47,396 nucleotides of DNA from Sedimenticola sp. GTDB lineage: Bacteria > Pseudomonadota > Gammaproteobacteria > Chromatiales > Chromatiaceae. The DNA lies in the NCBI GenBank assembly GCA_026989135.1, contig JALSJZ010000138.1, positions 1 to 47,396 of the forward strand. The letters are read 5' to 3'. The notes under the pieces were generated by a model. It was not told where the DNA came from, made no database searches, and was given only the letters and a program-made list of their open reading frames with translations. Below, piece by piece: positions 1 to 10,387 of this stretch. Each line of letters begins with the position of its first letter. Position 1 is the first letter of the stretch. The translations under genes were made by a program, and so were the position numbers.

Positions 1-769
1 CGAGGAGGAAGGCACGGCGTCGAGCTTTCAGGCCTTGCAGGAGGTGATTGGCACCCAGGGGCTGCCATCGAGCCTCTACACCGACCGGGGCAGCCATTAC
101 TGGTATACCCCCGAAGTGGGAGGCAAGGTGGACAAGCACAACCTCACCCAGTTTGGACGGGCCATGAAACACCTGGGCATCGAGATGATTCCTTCCTATT
201 CTCCCCAGGCGCGGGGACGCTGTGAGCGCCAGTTCGCCACCCATCAGGCGCGCTTGCCCAAAGAACTGGCTGCCCGGGAGATTACCGACATGGCGGAAGC
301 CAACCGCTATCTCAGGGAAACCTACCTGCCGGCCTTCAACCGGGAGTTCATGGTAAAGCCCGCCGTGGCGGGCAGCGCCTTTGTGCCTTTCCTTGGCACG
401 GGACTGGACGACATCCTGTGCGAGCAGTTCGAGCGCACCGTCAACAAGGACAACTGCGTGGCCTTCGAGGGCAAAAAGCTGCAGATTCCCGCCACCACCT
501 GCCGGCGGCACTATGTCAAAGCCAAGGTGCGCGTCCACCGCTATGCCGATGGCGGCCTGGCGATCTTTCACGGCCCCCGGAAGCTGGCCAGTTATACGGC
601 GCGGGGCTTGCCTTGTGAACCCTTGCCTGAAGAAGCCACCGGGCAGGAGCCCCCCTGCCGCGCCCCCTCATCCGGCGACAGTTTGCCTTCCGCGCCCGGC
701 CTGTCAAGGAGCTTCCCTGCGGGACTCCTCCTTGACAGGCCGTGCCCTCCAGGCGCAGGTTCGCCATGA
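1..769 (+). CDS. ISNCY-like DDE transposase, 5' truncated by window edge
   Basis: The reading frame is open from base 2 to the TGA at 767-769; the TTG at 35 is internal, not a start. The protein has the rve/integrase catalytic core: an Asp in a TDRGSHYW-type motif, and a Glu in GRCERQFATHQARLPKEL, the usual spacing for the second Asp and the Glu of the DDE triad in IS1202/ISNCY-like transposases. The first Asp lies upstream of the window. The tail after the core is basic, then Pro-rich, and includes the hairpin DNA at 698-741. Whether the element is intact cannot be told. The family call rests on motif context and is moderately sure; a related rve-type family is possible. Confidence 0.75.
   Translation, partial: EEEGTASSFQALQEVIGTQGLPSSLYTDRGSHYWYTPEVGGKVDKHNLTQFGRAMKHLGIEMIPSYSPQARGRCERQFATHQARLPKELAAREITDMAEANRYLRETYLPAFNREFMVKPAVAGSAFVPFLGTGLDDILCEQFERTVNKDNCVAFEGKKLQIPATTCRRHYVKAKVRVHRYADGGLAIFHGPRKLASYTARGLPCEPLPEEATGQEPPCRAPSSGDSLPSAPGLSRSFPAGLLLDRPCPPGAGSP
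698..741 (+). repeat. 14-bp perfect inverted repeat at the transposase 3' end
   Basis: GGCCTGTCAAGGAG (698-711) is followed after 16 nt by its exact reverse complement (728-741). The hairpin overlaps the last codons of the transposase. There is no T-tract after it, so it is not a classical intrinsic terminator. It may limit transcription through the element or be part of the IS end. Confidence 0.7.
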
Positions 770-1139
770 GGGTGGGCGGCAATAGCAATCCAATGATTGC
801 ATCAGATACGACCCGGTCACCGTCCGCTGCCAGGTCGCATCAGATCAGAAACAAAAGCGGACAATTCATGTGCTTTAAAACCGGACAGTTCTATTTGTTG
901 CTAACACATACTGTGTTTGGCGGCTAAACCGTAAACACCCAGTTAACCACGTCTCACAGTGGACAGCTTAATCGAATCAAGACCAATATCCCATGGCGGA
1001 GTACGGGTTCATTACCGAACTAATGCTGGAGAAAGCAATTTGGGAGGGTTACCTTTTATTCCTCTTCTTTTGACCTATACTGGCTGCAAGCAAGGCTGTT
1101 TTGTTCCCTCCTTCAGGATAAACCAGAATTTATTTAGCC
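770..1139 (+). other. non-coding: IS right end and sucA leader
   Basis: This stretch holds the IS end repeats (858-908) and a short perfect palindrome AACACA-TAC-TGTGTT (903-917). About 220 bp of sucA upstream sequence follow. TATACT occurs near 1079 but has no convincing -35 hexamer at normal spacing, so no promoter is called. The open frame at 959-1195 overlaps the sucA start and has no recognisable product. Confidence 0.5.
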
Positions 1140-4055
1140 ATGGAAAAATCTATAGAATCTGTCCTTTACGGGACAAATCTCACCTTTGTTGCTGAGCTTT
1201 ATGCGCGGTACCTGAAAAACCCCCAGAGCGTTGATTCAAGCTGGTGCTCTTTTTTCTCTCAACTGGGGGATGATGAGGTTGCTGTATTGCAGGATTTGGA
1301 TGGTGCCAGTTGGGCCTCAGCCTCTTCAAGTGTGGTTAAGGCAGACGCTGAACCAGCTGCCACAGTGCCATCAAACAATATTGAAAATACTGGGCGCGAG
1401 GCGACGCTGCACTCCATTCGGGCGTTGATGCTGGTACGTGCCTATCGTGTGCGCGGACATCTGAATGCCAGCTGTGACCCGCTGGGCCTGGAGGCCAAAG
1501 AGATTCACCCGGAGCTGGACTACAGAAGCTACGGCTTCAGCGACGCGGATCTGGATGAGTCCATCTTTATTGATCATGTGCTGGGGCTGGAATGCGCCAC
1601 CCTGCGGGAGATCATTCAGATATTGCAGGAGACCTATTGCGGCAATATTGGTGTTGAGTTCCTGCATATTCAGGATCCTGACCAGAAATCCTGGATTCAG
1701 TGTCGCATAGAGGGCATCCACAACCAGACCTCATTTACCGAGAAGGGAAAGAGGGCAATATTGGAACGCCTGGTCGAGGCCGAGGGGTTTGAGCAGTTTC
1801 TGCACACCAAACATACGGGTACTAAACGCTTTGGTCTGGATGGTGGTGAGAGCCTGATCCCGGCGATGGAGCAGATCCTTAAACGCGGTGGCCAGCTTGG
1901 AGTCAAAGAGGTGGTTATTGGCATGCCGCACCGTGGTCGGCTCAATGTGTTGGCCAATGTGATGCGCAAACCCTATCGGACAATCTTTGCCGAATTTTTG
2001 GGTCGCCCCTCTCACCCGGAAGAGGCACAGGGCTCTGGCGATGTGAAATATCATCTGGGCACCTCGGCCGATCGTGAGTTTGATGGCAACCTTGTCCACC
2101 TGTCGCTAACCGCCAATCCCTCGCATCTTGAAGCTGTCAACCCGGTCGTGCTGGGCAAGGTGCGGGCAAAGCAGGCGCACACTGAGGATGCTGAGCAACA
2201 ACAGATCATGGGGTTGTTGCTGCATGGTGATGCCGCTTTTGCCGGGCAGGGGCTGGTTCCTGAGTCGCTGGATCTGGCTCAGCTGAAGGGATACCAAACG
2301 GGTGGAACCATCCACTTTATTGTCAACAACCAGATCGGCTTTACCACCAACCCTAGCTATTCCCGCTCTTCACCCTATCCATCCGATGTCGCGAAAATGA
2401 CGCAGACACCGATCTTCCATGTCAACGGTGATGACCCGGAAGCGGTGGTTCATGTCGCCCGGATTGCCACGGAGTTTCGCCAGAAGTTCAAGCACGATGT
2501 TGTGATTGATATGTTCTGTTATCGGCGCTATGGCCATAATGAGAGTGATGAACCCTCGTTTACCCAGCCGATCATGTACCGGGCCATTGCCAAACATAAG
2601 ACGATCAGCCAGATCTATGCAGAGCAGCTGATAAGTGAAGGGCTGTTGACCCCTGCCCAGGCCGATCAGATCACCAATGATTTCAAGGCCCGGCTGGAGC
2701 GGGATTTTGCATCGGCTGACGACTTTACCGCAGACAAGGCCGATTGGCTGGAGGGCAAGTGGGAGGGGCTGAGCATTCTTCAGGAGGAAGAGGAGTTTCA
2801 CAACGATGCAACGACAGTACCCATCGACCAGCTGCAACGGATTGGTGCGGCGCTGATTCGCCAGCCGGAAGATATCCTGCTGCATCGCAAGATTCTCCGG
2901 TTGTTTAAAAACAAGCAAAAGATGCTGGAGTCGGGAGCAGGTTTTGACTGGGCAACGGCCGAGGCATTGGCCTTTGGCTCATTGCTGTGTGAACAGATTC
3001 CGATACGTCTGTCAGGCCAGGATTCGGGGCGTGGAACCTTCTCCCACCGCCACTCGGTATTGGTCGATCAGCAGAATGAACAGCGTTATATCCCGCTGAA
3101 TCATCTTGCCGATCAGCAGGCCCGATATGAGGTGATCGACAGCCCTCTCTCCGAAGCCGCCGTTCTGGGTTTTGAGTATGGCTATACCCTCTCCGAGCCC
3201 AATGCCCTGGTGATCTGGGAGGCGCAGTTTGGTGATTTTGCCAATGGTGCCCAGGTGATCATCGACCAGTTCATCAGCTCTGGTGAATCAAAATGGCTGC
3301 GCCTCTCCGGTCTGGTCATGCTGCTGCCACACGGTTATGAAGGGCAGGGGCCAGAGCACTCTTCAGCCCGGCTGGAGCGCTACCTTCAGCTCTGTGCCGA
3401 AGACAATATCCAGGTGGTCAACCTCACCACACCCGCCAACTACTTTCATGCCTTGCGGCGACAGGTGCATCGTAATTTTCGTAAACCGCTGATTGTCATG
3501 GCACCAAAATCACTGCTGCGCCACAAGCAGTGTGTCAGCACACTGGCCGATATGGGGCCAGACTCGCTCTTTCACCGGGTGATTGGAGAGAGCGGCTCCC
3601 TGGTGGCGGATGAGAGCGTCAGACGTGTCGTGCTCTGTAGCGGCAAGGTCTATTACGACCTGCTGCAAGCGCGCCAAACCCAGGGTATTGATGATGTGGC
3701 CATTGTGCGGGTCGAGCAGCTCTACCCCTGGCCGCGAGACAGCCTGGTCGAGGTGGTCAAACGCTATCAGAATGCAGAGTTGATCTGGTGTCAGGAGGAG
3801 CCAGCCAATATGGGCGCCTGGCTGTTTGTGATGCCGCGCCTGCAATTTATACTGGACGCGATCCAATGTGCTAATGATCGCCCGGTCTTTGTCGGGCGGG
3901 CGGCCTCAGCCTCTACTGCCACCGGCTCTATGGCCAAACACCGGGAAGAGCAGAACCTGCTGGTAGAGCAGGCATTGAATGTCTCATTGGCAGAGCTGCA
4001 ACAACCCTTTCGGCGAGCCACTCCACTGGCTGGCCTGACGCAACCTTCTGAATAA
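1140..4055 (+). CDS. sucA: 2-oxoglutarate dehydrogenase E1 component
   Basis: This is the thiamine-diphosphate E1 subunit of the 2-oxoglutarate dehydrogenase complex, which decarboxylates 2-oxoglutarate and passes the succinyl group to the SucB lipoyl arm in the cytoplasmic TCA cycle. The 971-residue product is slightly longer than the roughly 930 usual in Proteobacteria. The N-terminus (residues 5-40) has the conserved [16 protein letters not shown]-type segment that docks on E2. The region [13 protein letters not shown] and the TPP site (a GDAAF stretch near residue 363, then NNQIGFTT) are present. The transketolase-like C-terminal half has [12 protein letters not shown] and [12 protein letters not shown]. 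The ATG at 1140 has only a weak Shine-Dalgarno. The stop is 19 nt before sucB, indicating one operon. The family is certain. Confidence 0.97.
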   Translation: MEKSIESVLYGTNLTFVAELYARYLKNPQSVDSSWCSFFSQLGDDEVAVLQDLDGASWASASSSVVKADAEPAATVPSNNIENTGREATLHSIRALMLVRAYRVRGHLNASCDPLGLEAKEIHPELDYRSYGFSDADLDESIFIDHVLGLECATLREIIQILQETYCGNIGVEFLHIQDPDQKSWIQCRIEGIHNQTSFTEKGKRAILERLVEAEGFEQFLHTKHTGTKRFGLDGGESLIPAMEQILKRGGQLGVKEVVIGMPHRGRLNVLANVMRKPYRTIFAEFLGRPSHPEEAQGSGDVKYHLGTSADREFDGNLVHLSLTANPSHLEAVNPVVLGKVRAKQAHTEDAEQQQIMGLLLHGDAAFAGQGLVPESLDLAQLKGYQTGGTIHFIVNNQIGFTTNPSYSRSSPYPSDVAKMTQTPIFHVNGDDPEAVVHVARIATEFRQKFKHDVVIDMFCYRRYGHNESDEPSFTQPIMYRAIAKHKTISQIYAEQLISEGLLTPAQADQITNDFKARLERDFASADDFTADKADWLEGKWEGLSILQEEEEFHNDATTVPIDQLQRIGAALIRQPEDILLHRKILRLFKNKQKMLESGAGFDWATAEALAFGSLLCEQIPIRLSGQDSGRGTFSHRHSVLVDQQNEQRYIPLNHLADQQARYEVIDSPLSEAAVLGFEYGYTLSEPNALVIWEAQFGDFANGAQVIIDQFISSGESKWLRLSGLVMLLPHGYEGQGPEHSSARLERYLQLCAEDNIQVVNLTTPANYFHALRRQVHRNFRKPLIVMAPKSLLRHKQCVSTLADMGPDSLFHRVIGESGSLVADESVRRVVLCSGKVYYDLLQARQTQGIDDVAIVRVEQLYPWPRDSLVEVVKRYQNAELIWCQEEPANMGAWLFVMPRLQFILDAIQCANDRPVFVGRAASASTATGSMAKHREEQNLLVEQALNVSLAELQQPFRRATPLAGLTQPSE

Positions 4056-4074
4056 AAAACTGATTGAGGACATT

Positions 4075-5289
4075 ATGGATATAGAGATTACGGTTCCTAC
4101 CATTGGTGAATCAATAACGGAAGCGACGGTGCTGAAATGGCTGAAGTCTGTTGGTGAAACGGTTACGCTGGATGAACCGCTGCTGGAGCTGGAGACAGAT
4201 AAAGTGACCATTGAGGTCAACGCCCCGGCTGCAGGCCTGCTCAATAAGATTCTGGTGGATGAGGGGGAGGATGTTGATATTGGCGCAGTGCTTGGCCTGA
4301 TTGCGGAAGCGGACTCAGTAGCGGCAGAGAGACCCTCTTCAGCAGCAGCTGAGCCGGAAGCCCCCCCGGCAGCGGCAGAGGATGAGGTGCTGATGCCTGC
4401 TGTGCGTCGGCTGGTGGAGGAGCACAGGCTGAACCCGGCCGCCATCCCAACAGCTGGCAGAGATGGGCGGCTGACCAAAGGTGATGTACTGGCCTATCTT
4501 GAGACGGCCAAGGCAGAGCCAACGCCGGTGCGCGCAGCAGAGGCCGTTCCGACATCAGCTGCAACTGAGGCTCCTGCTGTCACGCAGCCTCAGGAAGAGC
4601 GTGTGCGTATGACCCGCTTGCGCAAACGTATGGCAGAGCGCCTGAAAGAGGCCCAGAATACAGCCGCCATGCTGACCACCTTCAATGAAGTGGATATGAC
4701 CAACTGCATGGAGATGCGCAGCTGCTACAAAGAGCTGTTTGAGAAAAAACATGGGGTGCGTATCGGCTTTATGTCACTCTTTGCCAAGGCCTGCGTGATT
4801 GCCCTGCGGGAATTTCCGGCCATCAATGCGCAGATTGATGGTGATGAGATTGTCTATAAAAATCACTATGACATCGGTGTCGCGGTAGGTTCTGGCCAGG
4901 GGTTGGTGGTGCCTGTCATACGCGGGGTAGAGAACCTTGGTTTTGCACAGATAGAGAGCAAGATTCGAGAGCTTGCAGACAGAGCCAAAACGGGGCAGCT
5001 CACCTTGGATGAGTTGCAGGGTGGTACATTTACCATTACCAACGGCGGCATCTATGGCTCCATGATGTCGACCCCCATCCTCAACAGCCCGCAGTCTGGT
5101 ATCCTCGGCATGCACAATATTACCCAGCGGGCGATGGTGATGCCGGATGGCAGCATTCAGGCACGCTCCATGATGTACCTGGCGCTCTCCTATGATCACC
5201 GTATTGTCGATGGGCGTGAAGCGGTGGGTTTTCTGGTGCGAATAAAAGAGTGCATAGAAGATCCGCAACGCATGCTGCTGGAAGTGTGA
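4075..5289 (+). CDS. sucB: dihydrolipoyl succinyltransferase, E2 of 2-oxoglutarate dehydrogenase
   Basis: E2 core of the complex: it carries the swinging lipoyl arm and moves the succinyl group to CoA. Visible domains are one lipoyl domain at residues 1-76 with the modified Lys43 in ETDKVTIE, an Ala/Pro/Glu-rich linker, and an E1/E3-binding domain at about 104-142 ([10 protein letters not shown] ... GRLTKGDV). A second linker and the catalytic acyltransferase domain from about 175 follow. The active-site DHRIVDG motif (His375, Asp379) lies near the C-terminus. Length 404 matches the family. It is translated 19 nt after sucA and 52 nt before lpdA. The single lipoyl domain and the SucA partner favour succinyl- over acetyltransferase. 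Confidence 0.97.
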   Translation: MDIEITVPTIGESITEATVLKWLKSVGETVTLDEPLLELETDKVTIEVNAPAAGLLNKILVDEGEDVDIGAVLGLIAEADSVAAERPSSAAAEPEAPPAAAEDEVLMPAVRRLVEEHRLNPAAIPTAGRDGRLTKGDVLAYLETAKAEPTPVRAAEAVPTSAATEAPAVTQPQEERVRMTRLRKRMAERLKEAQNTAAMLTTFNEVDMTNCMEMRSCYKELFEKKHGVRIGFMSLFAKACVIALREFPAINAQIDGDEIVYKNHYDIGVAVGSGQGLVVPVIRGVENLGFAQIESKIRELADRAKTGQLTLDELQGGTFTITNGGIYGSMMSTPILNSPQSGILGMHNITQRAMVMPDGSIQARSMMYLALSYDHRIVDGREAVGFLVRIKECIEDPQRMLLEV

Positions 5290-5341
5290 CGGGCACCCTG
5301 CCACCCTGCTTGTGAGCCATCCAAACCTAGAGAATAATAAA

Positions 5342-6751
5342 ATGAGTGAAAACAGATTTGACCTGACCGTAATCGGCGGCGGACCTGGGGGGTATGTAGC
5401 CGCCATTCGAGCCGCTCAACTGGGGCTGCGAGTTGCCTGTGTAGACAAGCGCGGCGTACCGGGCGGCACCTGCCTGAATGTAGGCTGTATCCCCTCCAAG
5501 GCGCTGCTGCAATCCTCCCACCACTATGAACATGCCGCAGAAGAGTTTGCCAAACATGGCATCCAGACCGGCTCACTGGATATGGATACAGCGGCCATGA
5601 TGGCGCGCAAAGAGAAGGTGGTGATGGATCTGACCAAAGGGATCGAGTTTCTCTTCAACAAAAACGGTGTGACCTATTTAAAAGGAACGGGTGAACTGAC
5701 TGCCCCGGATCAGGTGAAGGTTACCCTGCTGGAGGGTGATGAACAGCTGCTCTCCAGCGCCAATGTGCTGATTGCCACAGGCTCTGATGTTGCCACACTG
5801 CCGGGGCTTGAGATTGATGAGCAGCGCATCGTCTCAAGCACAGGTGCGCTCAGCCTGGATAGAGTCCCCGCCAGCCTGGTTGTCATAGGTGGTGGTGTGA
5901 TCGGTCTGGAGCTGGGTTCTGTATGGCGACGCCTGGGCGCAGAGGTTACCGTGGTCGAGTTTCTGGATACCCTGCTGCCGGGCATGGATCAGGATATTCG
6001 CAAACAGATGCAGCGCAGCATGAAAAAGCAGAAGATGAAGCTGAAACTCTCCACCAAGGTCACCGCTGCGGTTGCCGATGCAGATGGCGTCCAGCTTACT
6101 TTGGAGTCCGTTGAAACGGCTGCCGTTGAAACCCTGCAGGCAGATATTGTACTGGTGGCAGTTGGCCGTCGACCCTACACATCCGGGCTGGGGTTACAGC
6201 AGATCGGCGTCGCGCTGGATGAACGTGGCTTTATTGATGTGGACGAGCACTTTAAAACCAATATCAATGGTGTCTATGCGGTGGGGGATGTGATTGGTGG
6301 TGCCATGCTTGCGCACAAAGCAGAGGAGGAGGGTATGGCTCTGGCTGAACATCTGGCAGGCAAACCGGGTCATGTGAACTATGCGGCCATTCCAGGAATC
6401 GTCTACACCTCGCCTGAAGTGGCCAGTGTTGGCCGTACCGAAGATGGCCTGAAGCAGGATGGTGTCGCTTACAATGTAGGCAAATTTCCTTTTAGCGCCA
6501 ATGCACGGGCACGCTGCAATGGAGAGACCGAAGGGTTTGTAAAGATACTGGCGGATGCGAAAAGTGACCGGGTACTGGGTGTGCATATAGTCGGGCCCAA
6601 TGCCGGCGACCTGATTGCTGAGGCGGTTATTGCCATAGAGGTTGGTGCCTCGGCTGAAGATATTGCCCGCACCTGCCATGCCCACCCCAGCATGGGCGAG
6701 GCACTGAAAGAGGCCGCAATGGATGTGGATGGTCGGGCCATCCATATTTGA
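5342..6751 (+). CDS. lpdA: dihydrolipoyl dehydrogenase (E3)
   Basis: FAD flavoprotein that reoxidises the dihydrolipoyl arm of E2 and reduces NAD+. The N-terminal GGGPGGY binds FAD. The redox-active disulfide is Cys44-Cys49 in GGTCLNVGCIPSK. A second GxGxxG (VVIGGGVIGLELGS) binds NAD, and the catalytic pair is His448-Glu453 in HAHPSMGE. The start is set at the ATG at 5342, giving 469 residues that begin with the FAD fold; an in-frame GTG at 5312 would add ten unconserved residues. It is the last gene of sucAB-lpdA, followed by an intrinsic terminator. It may also serve other lipoyl complexes if no other E3 is encoded. Confidence 0.96.
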   Translation: MSENRFDLTVIGGGPGGYVAAIRAAQLGLRVACVDKRGVPGGTCLNVGCIPSKALLQSSHHYEHAAEEFAKHGIQTGSLDMDTAAMMARKEKVVMDLTKGIEFLFNKNGVTYLKGTGELTAPDQVKVTLLEGDEQLLSSANVLIATGSDVATLPGLEIDEQRIVSSTGALSLDRVPASLVVIGGGVIGLELGSVWRRLGAEVTVVEFLDTLLPGMDQDIRKQMQRSMKKQKMKLKLSTKVTAAVADADGVQLTLESVETAAVETLQADIVLVAVGRRPYTSGLGLQQIGVALDERGFIDVDEHFKTNINGVYAVGDVIGGAMLAHKAEEEGMALAEHLAGKPGHVNYAAIPGIVYTSPEVASVGRTEDGLKQDGVAYNVGKFPFSANARARCNGETEGFVKILADAKSDRVLGVHIVGPNAGDLIAEAVIAIEVGASAEDIARTCHAHPSMGEALKEAAMDVDGRAIHI

Positions 6752-6759
6752 GACCCAAC

Positions 6760-6782
6760 AGCCCCGTTCAGGGGCTTTTCTT
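6760..6782 (+). terminator. intrinsic terminator after lpdA
   Basis: AGCCCC (6760-6765), loop GTTCA, GGGGCT (6771-6776), then TTTCTT. It lies 8 nt after the lpdA stop and separates the sucAB-lpdA operon from recB. Confidence 0.8.
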
Positions 6783-6895
6783 GCCAATTGTGATAAGTTA
6801 TTACCCTCGCTACGGTTTCAACAGCTTTTTTAGGGAGGGTATTAAAAACCCCTGCCGTGGTGCCACTCTGGGTGACTATTCGCTGTATCTAAAAA

Positions 6896-9800
6896 ATGAA
6901 GGAACTGAATCTTCCAGCTACCGAGCTGCGTGACCTTAACCTGATCGAAGCCAGTGCCGGCACAGGCAAGACCTTCACCATTACCGGGCTCTATCTCCGG
7001 CTGGTGCTGGAGATGAACTGCAAGGTGGATAAGCTGCTGGTGGTCACCTTCACCAATGCCGCGACTGCCGAATTGCGGGAGCGCATTCGCAGCCGTCTGG
7101 TGGAGGGGTTGCAGGCCTTCGAACAGGGTGAAAGCAGCGATCCGTTTTACCAGGGATTGCTGGATCAAAGTGAAGATCATGCGCAGTCACAGCGCCGTCT
7201 GCGACTGGCCATCCTGGGCTTTGATCAGGCGGCAATATTTACCATACACGGTTTTTATCAACGGGTTTTGTCAGAACACGCCTTTGAGAGCGGCATGCCG
7301 TTTGAGGCCGAGCTGGTCTCTGAGCAGAGTGAACTGCTACAGGAGATTACCGCTGACTTCTGGCGCTGCCAGGTGCAGGATCTGCCATCGGGTCTGGTGG
7401 ACTTTTTGCTGGCAAGAAAAACAACCCCTGAAGGTCTGCGCTCAAGTGTGAAAGCAGGTATTGGCAGGCCCTACCTGGATGTGCGAGGCAGGGAGTTTCC
7501 CGCTGATCTGGCGCTGCAAGAGGCCGCGTTTCTTCAGGCCTTTGAACAGGTGCGCAGTATCTGGAGCAGTGCCAGGGATGACATTCAGGATCTGCTGCTG
7601 ACGGATGCCGGCCTGTATAGAACCAAATACCGCAAGGACTGGCTGGGCAAGTGGTTCCAGCAGATGAATGATTATCTCGACCTGCCGCCCAGCGCCCCCT
7701 TCGATAAATTCACCAAATTTACAACCCGTGAACTGACGGCCTCGGTCAAAAAAGACAAGCCTCCCCCTGAACACCGCTTCTTTGCTGCCTGTGAGCTGCT
7801 GGCCGAGGCATGGAGCGGCGTGGAATCCCGTTATACCCAGGCGCTGGTGGCGCTGAAAAAGAGCCTGTTGGACTACTGCAACCGGGAGCTGTCGGCACGC
7901 AAGGCCAGGGCGCGCATCCAATCCTTTGATGACCTGCTGCTGGATCTGCATAAGGCGTTATTGGGTGAACATGGTGGCGTGTTGATTGAGGCAATACAGC
8001 AGCAATATTCTGCCGTATTGATTGATGAGTTTCAGGATACCGACCCGATTCAATACCAGATATTCTCAATGATCACCCGTGAAAGTGAGCTGCCACTCTT
8101 TCTGGTGGGTGACCCAAAGCAGGCCATCTACAGTTTTCGTGGTGCTGACATCTTTGCCTATCACAGGGCGTGTGAGGATGCCAAAAATCGCTATACGCTG
8201 AAGACCAACTGGCGCTCCGACCCCAAACTGATTGATGCGGTTAACGCGCTGTTTATGCAATCGGATGCCAGCTTTTTGTATGACTGGATTCCGTTTTATA
8301 AAGCTGATGCAGCAACCAGGCAGCGGGAAGAGCTTCGGGATGGCGGGGATATCGAGGCACCGTTCAGGATCTGGTTGCTGCCTGATGAAGAGAAGGCGAT
8401 GCCCAGGCAGGAGGCCGAGCGTTTGGCCACAGATGCCACCGCAGCAGAGATTGCCCGGTTGCTGCAACAGGGGCAGGAGAGCCAGATCCGGATCGGCAAT
8501 CGAAAGCTGAATGGCGGTGATATTGCGGTATTGGTGCGGTCACACCGGCAGGGCGGGGCGATGGCCCGGCAGCTGCGCGAACGGGGTGTCTACAGCGTTC
8601 AGCAGTCGCGTGAGAATATCTTTCATAGTGATGAGGCCACGCAGCTGCTGCGCGTATTGAGCGCTATTGCAGAGCCGACCAGGCAGGCGCGTATCATGGC
8701 TGCCCTGGCAACCAATATGCTGGGGCTGGATGGCAATGATATTGAACATCTGAAAATGGATGAACAGGCGCTTGAGCTACAGCTGGAACGGTTTCGCAGC
8801 TATCATCAATGCTGGCTGGAAAAAGGCTTTATCCGAATGTTTCGCCAACTGCTGTCGCATGAAGAGGTGGCAAAGCGACTGTTGGGCAGAGCGGGTGGCG
8901 AGCGTGACTTCACCAACCTGCAACATCTGGGTGAGCTGCTGCATCAATATGAGCGTGCAACCCGGCCGGGAATGGAGGGGCTGGTCAAGTGGTTTTCAGG
9001 GCAATCCCAGAGCAGTGATCCGACCAGTGAGGAGCAGGAGTTGCGTCTTGAAAGTGATGAAGAGCTGGTACAGATCATCACCATCCATAAAAGCAAAGGC
9101 CTGGAATATCCCATCGTCTTTTGCCCCTTTTTATGGGCAGAGAATATCTATGCAGAGAAGCCGGGAACCCCCTACTGTTTTCATGATCAGCAGGCGGACG
9201 ACAGACCTGTGCTGGAGCTGGGTTCGACGCGCATGGATGCCGATCGAGTGTTTGCCATTCAGGAAGAGCGGGCAGAAAATCTACGTCTGCTCTATGTTGC
9301 ATTGACCCGTGCCAAGCATCGCTGCTATATCACCTGGGGCATGATTGCAGGCGCAGAAAAATCGGCGCTGGGCTGGCTGCTGGCCCCCGACAGCAGCGAT
9401 CAGATTTCACTCGATGAGCTGGTTGAAAAGGCAGCGGGTGGCATTTGGTTTGGCCCCATTCCTGAAGATGAGGGGGCGGTTGTTGCCTTCCGCAGACAAC
9501 AGGATGAGAGGGGTTCAGTCAAACCCTTTACCCGGCGATTTGATATGCGTTTGCGGGTGACCAGCTTCAGTGCATTGACCTTCGGGCATGCAACGGATCA
9601 GCCCGATTATGATATGCAGCAACCAACACCAATAGATCGTCCCGCTAAAGAGAGCATTCTGGGTTTTCCTAGAGGAGCGCGTGCCGGTCGCTGTATTCAT
9701 GCCATCTTTGAACAGCTTGATTTCGCCCGCTATGAACGGAAAAAACTTGAAAAGCGGGTTGAAGAGGCGCTGTTGCTGAATGGATTTGAGGCTGACTGGA

Positions 9801-10387
9801 TGGCGGTTGTTGCAGATATGGTTGAGTCTGTTTTAGCTACACCACTGGATAAAACAACAACACTGACTCTTAATACAGTCAGTGCAAGCCGGCGGCTGGT
9901 TGAGCTGGAGTTCCACTTTCCTCTGTCACCCATCAGTGCAGAGGGTCTGCGCAACCTTCTGTTGGAGCATGATTTTGCAGCAACAGAAGAGATGCGCCAA
10001 GCCATTGACCGCATCAGTTTTGCAGATGTCCGTGGCTTTATGAAAGGGTTTATTGATCTGGTTTTTGAGGTCGATGGCCGTTTCTATCTGGCGGACTATA
10101 AATCCAACTGGCTGGGTGATGAACTCAGCGGCTACTCCCGTGAGTCCCTGGCACGAGTGATGGCTCAGCAGGCCTACTATCTGCAATATCTTTTTTATAC
10201 CCTGGCGCTGCATCGCTACCTGGGTCTGCGTCTTCCTGACTATAATTATGAACAGCACTTTGGCGGTGCCTTCTATCTTTTCGTACGGGGCATGCAGCCG
10301 GCTACAGGGTCAGAGTATGGCGTCTATCGGGACAGGCCATCGAAGCAGTTGATTGAGGCGATGGATCACTATCTGATTGCACCATGA
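6896..10387 (+). CDS. recB: exodeoxyribonuclease V subunit beta (RecB helicase-nuclease)
   Basis: 3'-5' DNA translocase and nuclease of the RecBCD double-strand-break repair complex. The UvrD-type helicase has Walker A EASAGTGKT (Lys25) at the extreme N-terminus, a DEFQDTDP Walker B/motif II at about residue 377, and LVGDPKQAIYSFRGAD (motif III). Motif VI is in LLYVALTRAKHR. The C-terminal RecB-family nuclease keeps His935 (RCIHAIFE), Asp1054 (GFIDLV), Asp1067 and Lys1069 (DYKSN), so it looks catalytically intact. Length 1163 is near the usual 1180. The ATG at 6896 sits just before the conserved helicase start. Its stop overlaps recD by four bases (ATGA). recC is not adjacent: the preceding gene is lpdA. 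Confidence 0.96.
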   Translation: MKELNLPATELRDLNLIEASAGTGKTFTITGLYLRLVLEMNCKVDKLLVVTFTNAATAELRERIRSRLVEGLQAFEQGESSDPFYQGLLDQSEDHAQSQRRLRLAILGFDQAAIFTIHGFYQRVLSEHAFESGMPFEAELVSEQSELLQEITADFWRCQVQDLPSGLVDFLLARKTTPEGLRSSVKAGIGRPYLDVRGREFPADLALQEAAFLQAFEQVRSIWSSARDDIQDLLLTDAGLYRTKYRKDWLGKWFQQMNDYLDLPPSAPFDKFTKFTTRELTASVKKDKPPPEHRFFAACELLAEAWSGVESRYTQALVALKKSLLDYCNRELSARKARARIQSFDDLLLDLHKALLGEHGGVLIEAIQQQYSAVLIDEFQDTDPIQYQIFSMITRESELPLFLVGDPKQAIYSFRGADIFAYHRACEDAKNRYTLKTNWRSDPKLIDAVNALFMQSDASFLYDWIPFYKADAATRQREELRDGGDIEAPFRIWLLPDEEKAMPRQEAERLATDATAAEIARLLQQGQESQIRIGNRKLNGGDIAVLVRSHRQGGAMARQLRERGVYSVQQSRENIFHSDEATQLLRVLSAIAEPTRQARIMAALATNMLGLDGNDIEHLKMDEQALELQLERFRSYHQCWLEKGFIRMFRQLLSHEEVAKRLLGRAGGERDFTNLQHLGELLHQYERATRPGMEGLVKWFSGQSQSSDPTSEEQELRLESDEELVQIITIHKSKGLEYPIVFCPFLWAENIYAEKPGTPYCFHDQQADDRPVLELGSTRMDADRVFAIQEERAENLRLLYVALTRAKHRCYITWGMIAGAEKSALGWLLAPDSSDQISLDELVEKAAGGIWFGPIPEDEGAVVAFRRQQDERGSVKPFTRRFDMRLRVTSFSALTFGHATDQPDYDMQQPTPIDRPAKESILGFPRGARAGRCIHAIFEQLDFARYERKKLEKRVEEALLLNGFEADWMAVVADMVESVLATPLDKTTTLTLNTVSASRRLVELEFHFPLSPISAEGLRNLLLEHDFAATEEMRQAIDRISFADVRGFMKGFIDLVFEVDGRFYLADYKSNWLGDELSGYSRESLARVMAQQAYYLQYLFYTLALHRYLGLRLPDYNYEQHFGGAFYLFVRGMQPATGSEYGVYRDRPSKQLIEAMDHYLIAP

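Larger units (their letters stand above)
1..908 (+). mobile_element. 3' part of an ISNCY-like insertion sequence
   Basis: The window opens inside an insertion sequence. It comprises the 3' part of a DDE transposase gene, a strong hairpin at the gene's end (698-741), and about 140 bp of non-coding end. That end carries two near-identical 10-mers, CGGACAATTC at 858 and CGGACAGTTC at 882, spaced 24 bp apart, just before a TTGTTGCTAACACA-type end. Such repeated blocks resemble transposase-binding sites at an IS terminus, so the right end is placed near 900-917; the exact terminus is inferred. The left end lies outside the window. It sits upstream of sucA in the same orientation, so it may affect or separate the sucA promoter region. 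Confidence 0.6.

Noticed and set aside
959-1195. 78-residue frame overlapping the sucA start
   Set aside because: No ribosome binding site, no family, and overlaps sucA by 56 bases.
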